Shown here: in pieces, positions 8,201 through 14,459 of the stretch | How the letters are laid out: every line of letters begins with the position of its first letter | Position numbering within the stretch: position 1 is the stretch's first letter | Assembly: GCA_016188575.1 (NCBI GenBank) | Contig: JACPHN010000237.1 | Location: 1 to 39,674, forward strand | Source of the DNA: Candidatus Schekmanbacteria bacterium | GTDB lineage: Bacteria; CSSED10-310; JACPHN01 | Direction of reading: 5' to 3' | Length of the DNA stretch: 39,674 nt | Notes under the pieces: generated by a model | What the model was told of the DNA's origin: nothing | Seen by the model: only the letters and a program-made list of their open reading frames with translations | Databases searched by the model: none | Program-made: the position numbers and the translations under genes

Positions 8201-9011
8201 AGCTGCCCTGCGGGCGGGGCGCTTTTGCAGCTTCCCATAGCGCATCGAGCTCGGCTGCATTCATCTCCGCCAGACTCCGCCCCGAAGCGACGGCGCGTTC
8301 CTCGGCGAATCTGAAGCGTTCGCCAAACTTGATGCACGCGGCGCGGAGGGCGCCCTCTGCATCGATGGCAATCTTGCGGGCGACGTTGACGACCGAAAAG
8401 AGCAGGTCGCCAACCTCTTCCTCCATTTCCTCGACAGTGCCAGCCCGCTGAATCGCGAGCCGCAGCTCGCCAAGCTCTTCCTCTACTTTGGCCAGCGGAC
8501 CGTCCACGCTTGTCCAGTCGAACCCCACCCCGGCCGCGCGTTGCTGTACGCGTTGGGCTCGCGTCAGCGCCGGCAGTGCGGATGGGATTCCGTCAAGCAG
8601 AGAGTGCCTCTTTCCCCCTTCACTCGCCAGCTTGTCGCGCTCCCAATTCACCAAAACCTCATCAGCGCTCGTCACGCTGCGGGTCCCAAAGACGTGTGGG
8701 TGGCGGCGGATCATCTTGCTCGTGATGCCGTCCACGACGTCGTCCAGCGAGAAGACTCCGCGCTCTTCCGCAAAGATCGCCTGAAATACGACTTGCAGGA
8801 GGAGGTCGCCGAGCTCTTCGCGAATCTCTCCGGGCTGGCCGCCATCGATCGCCTCGACGAGCTCGTACGCCTCCTCCAGGACATAGGTCCGCAGCGACGC
8901 CGCATCTTGCTTCCGATCCCACGGGCAACCGCCAGGCGCGCGCAGGCGTTCGAGAACCCTTTTGAGCGGCATCAAGCTGCCGGTACGGTCAGGAGCAAGC
9001 TCGTCCATCAC
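8199..9011 (-). CDS. mazG: Nucleoside triphosphate pyrophosphohydrolase MazG
   Basis: A 270-residue protein close to the 263 residues of E. coli MazG, with tandem MazG domains. The first has LRAPGGCPWDRKQDAASL, EEAYELVEAI and the metal-binding REELGDLLLQVVF (E-x2-E...E-x2-D type), then MIRRHPHVFGTR. The second has VEEELGELRLAIQ and EEEVGDLLFSVVNVAR. The enzyme hydrolyses NTPs to NMP and pyrophosphate, cleaning the pool or lowering ppGpp-related signals. The start could be GTG 9011 or ATG 9008; GAGG lies just upstream. It begins 1 base after the deacetylase stop, so the two are probably co-translated. Confidence 0.95.
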   Translation of the reverse strand: MMDELAPDRTGSLMPLKRVLERLRAPGGCPWDRKQDAASLRTYVLEEAYELVEAIDGGQPGEIREELGDLLLQVVFQAIFAEERGVFSLDDVVDGITSKMIRRHPHVFGTRSVTSADEVLVNWERDKLASEGGKRHSLLDGIPSALPALTRAQRVQQRAAGVGFDWTSVDGPLAKVEEELGELRLAIQRAGTVEEMEEEVGDLLFSVVNVARKIAIDAEGALRAACIKFGERFRFAEERAVASGRSLAEMNAAELDALWEAAKAPRPQGS

Positions 9012-9012
9012 A

Positions 9013-9873
9013 CTACAGCCTCTGCAAGCAAGGGGTCGGCGCCATTGCCGCTTCTGGTTCGCGCAAAAGCTCGTCGAGCGTGACGAGTGCGAACCCGCGA
9101 CGAATAGCGCCGGCGATGATGATTTTTGTTGCCTCCACGGTGCGGCGCCGGTCCGGATCGCTCCATCTGCCGGGTTCTATCCCGTCGTGAAGGCCAACAA
9201 TGTCGCCCGGCCTGATCCGATTCAGCACCCGCGCGGCGATCGCTTCGGCATTCCTGCCACGGCGTGTATCCCCGCTGATCACTGAGCTCACCACGACCGC
9301 GTGGTCCGTGTGCAGCGCGGCTTCGCCGATGATGTGGTTCTTGAAGTTCGCTGGTGGGCGGAAAAACCGGATCTTCGCGCCCGAAATTCGGGCGATCGTC
9401 GCAGACGCTTGCGCGCATTCCCGGCGCACCTTTCGGCGCGAGTACAGGAAAGTCATGCTCAGAAAATACGGATGCGTCATCGTGTGGTTTCCGAGCGTGT
9501 GCCCCTCAGCCTGAATTCTCTTCATCACATCCGGGTAGCGCTCTGCATTGACGCCGACAACGAAAAACGTTGCCTTGGCGTCGTGTCGCGCGAGGATGTC
9601 CAGAATTTCCCCGGTAAAAGTGGGATGCGGGCCGTCGTCAAAGGTCAAGGCCAGCATTGGCTTGGACCCGCCCGACGCCACCCGCGGGCCATGGCTGATG
9701 ACGTCGACGAGTAACCGACTCCGCGGGGAAAAGATTCCCCACGTCATCAAGGCAATCTGCAGCACGATAACGACAATCAGGGTCTGTGTTACGGTGTCGC
9801 TGCCCAACAAGAATAGCGGGTACAGTGGGAACAGGACATAAGGTCCGCGGATCAAGCTCCTGAGAAAAGGCAC
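9013..9873 (-). CDS. Polysaccharide deacetylase (NodB domain), membrane-anchored
   Basis: A 286-residue protein with one or two N-terminal hydrophobic segments (LFPLYPLFLL and LIVVIVLQIALMTWGIF, residues about 12-48) followed by a NodB domain. The carbohydrate-esterase 4 motifs are present: MLALTFDDGPHP (catalytic Asp pair), GHTLGNHTMTHP (metal-binding His pair), RFFRPP and IVGLHDG. The enzyme likely removes N-acetyl groups from a periplasmic or envelope polysaccharide such as peptidoglycan or exopolysaccharide. The start is GTG 9873 with GGGAGG upstream. It lies 35 bases after the phosphatase gene and directly before mazG on the same strand, so the three may form one transcript, though their roles do not obviously connect. 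Confidence 0.9.
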   Translation of the reverse strand: MPFLRSLIRGPYVLFPLYPLFLLGSDTVTQTLIVVIVLQIALMTWGIFSPRSRLLVDVISHGPRVASGGSKPMLALTFDDGPHPTFTGEILDILARHDAKATFFVVGVNAERYPDVMKRIQAEGHTLGNHTMTHPYFLSMTFLYSRRKVRRECAQASATIARISGAKIRFFRPPANFKNHIIGEAALHTDHAVVVSSVISGDTRRGRNAEAIAARVLNRIRPGDIVGLHDGIEPGRWSDPDRRRTVEATKIIIAGAIRRGFALVTLDELLREPEAAMAPTPCLQRL

Positions 9874-9908
9874 TGGGACCAGCCTCCCGACAGATTATCA
9901 AGAGAGGA

Positions 9909-11456
9909 TCAGCGCTGCCGCTTGATCACAACGAGCGTGATGTCATCGTCGAGCGGACCGCTGCCGACAAACTGCTTTGCGTCGTTCATCAGGACTTCTA
10001 CGAGCTCGCTTGCAGGCTTGTCGATGTGATCTCTCAGCATCCCTTCGAAGCGATCGTAGTCGTACAGAGTGCCGTCCACAGCCTCGGCTTCGACTAGCCC
10101 ATCGGTATAGAGAATGAGTGCGTCCCCTGGTTCCAGGCCCGTAGACATGTTGGCGTATGATACCGAACCATCGAATCCAAGTGGTTTGCCGCCGACATCC
10201 AGCTCTTCGAGAGATTTCCTGCTCGACCGATAAACGTACGGGAAGTTGTGGCCGGCGTTCGAATAATGAACGGTTCCTGTAGGCACGTCGAGCAGGGTGT
10301 AGAAAAACGTCATGAGCAGCCGGCGCTGCGCCGACTCGGAAATCACCTTGTTCAGGGTGCCAAGGACATTGTCGGGAAGGGCCGAGCCCACCCGCACCTG
10401 TGTGCGCAAGCATGCTTTTGCCACGGCCATGATCAGGCCGGCAGCGACTCCGTGGCCATTGACGTCGCCAATCGCTACCGCGAGCTGCTCGTTGTCGTCG
10501 GTGCCACAGGTCGCAAAGTCATAATAGTCACCGCCGACCTCGCTTGCCGTGACGCACGCTCCCGCGATATCGTATCCAGGAAGCACCGGATTCTGCTGCG
10601 GCATGAGCGTCATCTGTATGGTCTTGGCGGTCTGTAGCTCTGCCTCCAGCCGCTCCTTGAGCGAGAGCTGCTCCATCTGTTTGATCAGGCTCGCGCGCAT
10701 TTCCTCGAACTTCGAGGCCAGCTTGAATACCTCATCGCGCGAGGTTGGAATGGCTACCGGGCACGTCAAATTGCCCTCAGCGATCTCTGTGGCATCGCGC
10801 ACCAGCTCCTTGATTGGGTTGGTGATGCGCCGCGACAAGGCGATGGCGACGAGGAGGCCGAGCACCACCAGAGCGACAGATTGATAGAAATTCGTGCGGC
10901 GCGCCGTTGCTATTGCTTCGATTACGCGCGCCCGCGAGAGCCCAAAGCGCACGAGCCCCCACCGCTTGTCCGTCTCCCCTCCAGGGACGAGCACGGCAGT
11001 GGCGAGATCCAGGATTGGTTCCCCATCAAAAGAAACAACCTTGATGTTCTGCCTGACCTCGTCACGCGCGCCCTTGCGGAGTGTCTCGACCACAAATGGG
11101 ATGTCGACGCGGATCGCGGAGTCCGCTGCAGTATCGTCCACGTGGAGATCGGTTTCTGTCTTTCCCTTGCGATCCGCATAAGCAATGATCTCGCCAGCTT
11201 CATTGAGAATCATACCAAAAACGACGTCTGGATCGGTCGCCGCTTGCTTGACCGTTCTGGCAAGAAAGACATAATCTCCGCCAGCGATCGCATTGGCGCT
11301 CGTCATGGAGACCAGTCGCGTCAGGAGCTTACCCTTTGCTTCCAGATTGAGGCTGAGAGTTTCCTGCTGCTTCATCGCGGCAACGTAGTTTGAGGTGGGG
11401 ACGACGATGAGCGCCACCCCCAAGATGCCGATCGTGATCTTTGTGCGAATGCTCAT
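9909..11456 (-). CDS. Membrane-bound SpoIIE/RsbU-type PP2C phosphatase with HAMP domain
   Basis: 515 residues: a transmembrane helix near residues 6-26, an extracytoplasmic sensor region (about 28-180) whose fold I cannot name, a second helix (SVALVVLGLLVAIALS, about 192-208), a HAMP domain (RRITNPIKELVRDATEIAEG), a short coiled coil and a PP2C domain from about 290. Phosphatase motifs are intact: EVGGDYYDF, VAIGDVNGHGVAAG, NAGHNFPYVY, LYTDGLVEA and DDDITLVV. Such proteins dephosphorylate anti-sigma-factor antagonists in partner-switching circuits. No STAS or kinase partner is encoded in this window. It is divergent from the 410-residue membrane protein that opens the T3SS region, so a regulatory link to secretion is possible but inferred only from position. 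Confidence 0.92.
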   Translation of the reverse strand: MSIRTKITIGILGVALIVVPTSNYVAAMKQQETLSLNLEAKGKLLTRLVSMTSANAIAGGDYVFLARTVKQAATDPDVVFGMILNEAGEIIAYADRKGKTETDLHVDDTAADSAIRVDIPFVVETLRKGARDEVRQNIKVVSFDGEPILDLATAVLVPGGETDKRWGLVRFGLSRARVIEAIATARRTNFYQSVALVVLGLLVAIALSRRITNPIKELVRDATEIAEGNLTCPVAIPTSRDEVFKLASKFEEMRASLIKQMEQLSLKERLEAELQTAKTIQMTLMPQQNPVLPGYDIAGACVTASEVGGDYYDFATCGTDDNEQLAVAIGDVNGHGVAAGLIMAVAKACLRTQVRVGSALPDNVLGTLNKVISESAQRRLLMTFFYTLLDVPTGTVHYSNAGHNFPYVYRSSRKSLEELDVGGKPLGFDGSVSYANMSTGLEPGDALILYTDGLVEAEAVDGTLYDYDRFEGMLRDHIDKPASELVEVLMNDAKQFVGSGPLDDDITLVVIKRQR

Positions 11457-11520
11457 TGCCGCTTACCTTTGACCATGTCACGCCTTTTCCGAGATGATAG
11501 GTCGTCACTTTGGTAGGCTA

Positions 11521-11549
11521 GTCGTAGCACGACGGCAACACGCCGTCAA
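11521..11549 (-). promoter_or_regulatory. Candidate promoter with a palindrome in its spacer (phosphatase gene)
   Basis: On the minus strand TTGACG (11549-11544) is followed after 17 bp by TACGAC (11526-11521), preceded by a TG-N extension. The spacer and part of the -35 hold a perfect inverted repeat GACGGC-AACAC-GCCGTC (11531-11547), which could be an operator. The -10 is weak (3 of 6). A second palindrome-like sequence, GCTCC-TCGGA-GGAGC, lies at 11572-11586. Confidence 0.4.
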
Positions 11550-11717
11550 CCGACGATGCCCTGGCAGGATTGCTCCTCGGAGGAGCCGGCGGCGTACCGA
11601 CGGCGTTTTGCGGAGGCGCGACGGTCGGTGTATGTTGGGAACATGGCGATGAGGAGCGTGTCCAACAAGGGAAGACTCCGGCATCAAGCGTGAAGACCCA
11701 GAGAGGCTCAGAAACAA

Positions 11718-12950
11718 GTGGCGAGCAGCGATGACTTGATCGAAATCGACTGGAGGGGAAGGCTCCTGGAAACTCTTGGCGTCAGCGCCGCGTCCGTTGC
11801 TGCGGCGCTCACGGCATCGGCGCTTGGGGCCGTGGCGGCGCTGGTTCTTGGACCAGGGGCGCTCGCTTCGATGGTGGGCGTGCTGGCGTACACGACCTGC
11901 TTGGGCTACCTGTGGGCGCGGCAAGAAAACAAAGAAGAACAGATCCACGGCACTGGTGTGGGCGTGCTGAGTGGAGCCGTGGCGTTGGCCGTGGCGGCGG
12001 TGAGCCCCGTGCTTGGCTATGCTTCCGGCTGTTTCATTCTGGGGGCATTCCTGCTCGGCAGGGGCCACCGGCGCGACTTGGAGCGCTTGCGCCGCTCGCT
12101 GGGGCCGATTCCGGCCGGCGTTGCCCGAGAGATTCGCCGGCACGCAGGGACGCCGCTCTTGCTGGCGCTTCGCCACGGGATGCTGGCAGGAGCGCTTGGT
12201 TCGCTGGGCATCTGGGTAGCGGCGGCCACGGCATTCCCGGCGGCGACAGCCGCGACGGGTTGGCTCAAGATGGCAGGCCTGGTCGAGCTCGGGGCAGTAT
12301 TTGGGCTCCTCCTGGGATCCGCGGGGCTGATTGATGGCCTGCAGAGGCGAATCCACCCCGGCATTGCGGCGATGGAAGCCATCAGTGGCGCCTTGCTGGA
12401 GACTCAACGAGGTCTTGCGGAGGAGGCCTTGCTGCGGTATCGCGAGTTGCGTCGGTCGGCCCGCGAGCTGTGCCTCGCCGGTGCCTTCGGGCGCGTTGTG
12501 AACCCCGCGCTACTCGGTGAGGTGGAAAAGCTTGGGGACGCGGTTTTTGGCAGGCTAGTAGGGCTGATAAGTCGTGTGGCCGAGGTCGACCGCGCACTCA
12601 CCATTCTTGTGCAGGCCGAGAGTGCCAGTCCCGGCGAGCTGCAGGCGCTGAGGCTGAAAGCGAACCGGGAGGCTGATGAGGCAGCGACGGTATCTATACA
12701 GCGCCGCCTGGCGTCCGGCGAAGCGCGTCAGCGAAGCATACAACGAGCTACTGCGAGGCGGGAGCAGTTACTGGATACCATCCGTCACCATCTTGACGCC
12801 CTGGATGGCGCGGTGTTGGCTCTTATCAACGCCAGCGTCGCGGAAAGTACCGGACCGCACGCCGAGCTCAACGACTCTGTCGAGGCGCTCAAGCAAGTCG
12901 GGCGCGAACTGTCGGACGGCGCCGACGCCTTTGGCGAGGTGGAGCTGTAG
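11718..12950 (+). CDS. Unrecognised membrane protein with C-terminal helical region
   Basis: A 410-residue protein I do not recognise. The first half is very hydrophobic, with about six possible membrane segments: AASVAAALTASALGAVAALVL, an ASMVGVLAYTTCLGYLW stretch, VGVLSGAVALAVAAVSPVLG, YASGCFILGAFLLG, and later LLLALRHGMLAGALGSLGIW and LVELGAVFGLLLGSAGLI. The second half (from about 215) is charged and alpha-helical, with heptad-like runs (EEALLRYRELRRSARELCLA, EARQRSIQRATARREQLLDT) suggesting a cytoplasmic coiled coil. Start GTG 11718 is the best available but its ribosome-binding site is weak. It is divergent from the phosphatase and convergent with the TPR/needle operon, so membership of the T3SS locus is plausible but unproven. 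Confidence 0.75.
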   Translation: MASSDDLIEIDWRGRLLETLGVSAASVAAALTASALGAVAALVLGPGALASMVGVLAYTTCLGYLWARQENKEEQIHGTGVGVLSGAVALAVAAVSPVLGYASGCFILGAFLLGRGHRRDLERLRRSLGPIPAGVAREIRRHAGTPLLLALRHGMLAGALGSLGIWVAAATAFPAATAATGWLKMAGLVELGAVFGLLLGSAGLIDGLQRRIHPGIAAMEAISGALLETQRGLAEEALLRYRELRRSARELCLAGAFGRVVNPALLGEVEKLGDAVFGRLVGLISRVAEVDRALTILVQAESASPGELQALRLKANREADEAATVSIQRRLASGEARQRSIQRATARREQLLDTIRHHLDALDGAVLALINASVAESTGPHAELNDSVEALKQVGRELSDGADAFGEVEL

Positions 12951-12988
12951 AAGCGGCGGCGCGCTTTGCTAGCGGCGCTCCGGCCCGC

Positions 12989-13405
12989 CTACTTTCTCGA
13001 GATCGTCCCTTCCTTGATGCCATCGAGAAAAAGCGTGGCAAGTTGCCCACCGTCGCCCGCGGGGTCAAGGCTGATCGCCTTCTGAAAATGGGCCGTCGCC
13101 TGCGCGTCGTCGCCATCTTCGTAGTAGAGCTCGCCAAGTTTCGCCATCGCCATGGCACTCTTTGGATTGACATCCAGAGCCCGCTTGAGGGCATCGAATG
13201 CAGCTTTGCGGTGTCCCTCGTACACCGCGACTTCACTCAGGCCGATAAGCGGAATATCCGATTCCGGACGGACCGCCGACACCCCTTCAAAGATCGTGCG
13301 GGCAGCCTCGAAGTTCTTGTTATAGGTTTCGCAATACCCGATCTCGAGAAGGAGTCGAAGGTCTTCGGCGGCGACTTGCGCCAACTCGCGTGCCATCTCA
13401 GCCAT
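12989..13405 (-). CDS. TPR protein next to the needle gene, SctG (YscG/HrpB1)-like
   Basis: 138 residues made of about three tetratricopeptide-type helix pairs: LLLEIGYCETYNKNFEAAR, then IPLIGLSEVAVYEGHRKAAF, then AMAKLGELYYEDGDDAQATA with the canonical AISLDP end. In Yersinia and Pseudomonas the gene directly after the needle gene (yscG/pscG) encodes a TPR-fold chaperone that, with YscE/PscE, keeps the needle subunit from polymerising. Here the TPR gene likewise follows the needle-like gene in one minus-strand operon. The start is placed at 13405 (AGGAG about 10 bases upstream); a longer start at 13477 would add 24 residues rich in Arg and Phe. The chaperone role is inferred from fold plus position. 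Confidence 0.75.
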   Translation of the reverse strand: MAEMARELAQVAAEDLRLLLEIGYCETYNKNFEAARTIFEGVSAVRPESDIPLIGLSEVAVYEGHRKAAFDALKRALDVNPKSAMAMAKLGELYYEDGDDAQATAHFQKAISLDPAGDGGQLATLFLDGIKEGTISRK

Positions 13406-13518
13406 GCTGACGAAACTCCTGAGGCGATACTTGGAATAGAAAAAGCGGGAGAAGCCGGGTTTCGTCTTCTCCCGCACGGCCAGAACGTGCTGGTGCAGTG
13501 AAACAAACGGAAAAAACG

Positions 13519-13764
13519 TTACTTCATGTTCCGGATCGAGTTCATCACGTTGTCGTGTTTGGTCTTCATCACGTTCGACACCATGTTGTAGCGTCGAGAT
13601 TCTTGCTGAACCATTTCCTGGTTCTGCAGCATCTCCATGTTTTGCTGCTGCATCTGTGAGAAGAAGTTTCCAAAATCGACACCCGTATTATCCGGCATGG
13701 TCGGGACGTGCGGATCGAGAACCGGATTATTGGGGTTTGCGCCACCAACGCCTGTGACTGCCAT
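13519..13764 (-). CDS. Type III secretion needle-like subunit (SctF candidate)
   Basis: An 81-residue protein of needle-subunit size. It has an Asn/Pro-rich N-terminus (NPNNPVLDPH, then a MPDN turn), followed by an amphipathic helical region with many Met and Gln, ending RRYNMVSNVMKTKHDNVMNS. The end resembles the C-terminal helix of MxiH/PrgI/YscF needles, where Tyr-x-x-x-x-Asn-x-x-K-x-x-x-D recurs. Identity to known needles is too low to prove by eye. The three-gene context (105-residue protein, this protein, TPR protein) in the order yscE-F-G is the main support. GAGGAG lies 8 bases before the ATG. An SctI-like rod is the alternative, but a better SctI is encoded at 18771. Confidence 0.65.
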   Translation of the reverse strand: MAVTGVGGANPNNPVLDPHVPTMPDNTGVDFGNFFSQMQQQNMEMLQNQEMVQQESRRYNMVSNVMKTKHDNVMNSIRNMK

Positions 13765-13866
13765 TGAGATCTCTCCTCAGGAGGGTTGTTGTTGCCGAGA
13801 CGAACCAAGTAGCCCTGCAACCCTTATCGCGCGCGCGCGACGGATGTTGCGTACCGGTCGCGCATC

Positions 13867-14184
13867 CTACGAGTTGCCCGCCATGCCTTTGAGAAAGGAA
13901 TGCCCGCGCGCATAGGCCTCCGCAGCCTTCGTGACCTGGTCTCGCTCCGGTCCCCGATAGTTGCGCGACGCCGCGCTCAGGGCCGTGGCGGTGCGATCGA
14001 GCTCATCTATCTTTTGCTGCGCGTTGGTGCTCGACAGCAGATCATTGATCGCCGGATAGGCGATCGCGGGCCCTTCGGAGCGCGGTGTCCCAGACCGGCT
14101 GCTGGGCGCCGCCGACCGCACGGCCATTCCGCCACCACGGCGAAGATCTCCGATCTTGAACGACTTCAATTCCTCACCGGACAT
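13867..14184 (-). CDS. Small protein first in the needle operon (YscE-position)
   Basis: 105 residues starting MSGEELKSFKIGDLRRGGG, with a Ser/Arg-rich linker and then a helical C-terminal half (NAQQKIDELDRTATALSAAS and RDQVTKAAEAYARGHSFLKG). It is not recognisable by sequence. It holds the position occupied by yscE/pscE, the needle co-chaperone gene just before yscF, but is longer than YscE (about 66 residues) and could be another secretion component or substrate. The start at 14184 is well supported: GGAGG lies 5 bases upstream, whereas an ATG at 14235 would add 17 residues without one. Confidence 0.6.
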   Translation of the reverse strand: MSGEELKSFKIGDLRRGGGMAVRSAAPSSRSGTPRSEGPAIAYPAINDLLSSTNAQQKIDELDRTATALSAASRNYRGPERDQVTKAAEAYARGHSFLKGMAGNS

Positions 14185-14260
14185 CCGGACCTCCACGGGG
14201 ATCGGGATGCGACAGCGTTCGCTGCCGGCTCCCACGACGTTTGCGGAAACACCACCGCTT

Positions 14261-14289
14261 TACCTAGCATTCACCGTTTCGTCTGTCAA
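14261..14289 (-). promoter_or_regulatory. Candidate promoter of the needle operon
   Basis: On the minus strand a perfect TTGACA (14289-14284) is followed by a 17-bp spacer and TAGGTA (14266-14261), preceded by TGC, an extended -10 arrangement. Transcription would start near 14254, about 70 bases before the first start codon of the operon. Confidence 0.5.
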
Positions 14290-14387
14290 CTGGCCGAGGC
14301 CGCAACGAGTTGCCCGTCCGACCCGCCCGTGACCGCCACATCGAGACGGCTTCCGCCTCGCCTGCTTCGGCATTACGATAGGACACA

Positions 14388-14404
14388 GTGAGCGTTGCGC
14401 TCAC
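14388..14404. promoter_or_regulatory. Palindrome upstream of the U32 gene
   Basis: GTGAGCG-TTG-CGCTCAC is a perfect 7-bp inverted repeat with a 3-base centre. It lies between the divergent needle operon and U32 gene, 56 bases before the U32 start and about 100 bases upstream of the needle-operon -35. Its symmetry fits a dimeric repressor site, but no regulator can be named. Confidence 0.5.
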
Positions 14405-14459
14405 GTGACCGAGTGTGCTCTGCCTCCCGGCGTCGCCTTGGGGCGCTACTCTTGATGCC

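Noticed and set aside
13234-13250. GCCGATAA on the plus strand as a sigma-28 -10 element
   Set aside because: It lies inside the TPR gene, has no TAAA at the right distance and no plus-strand gene follows.
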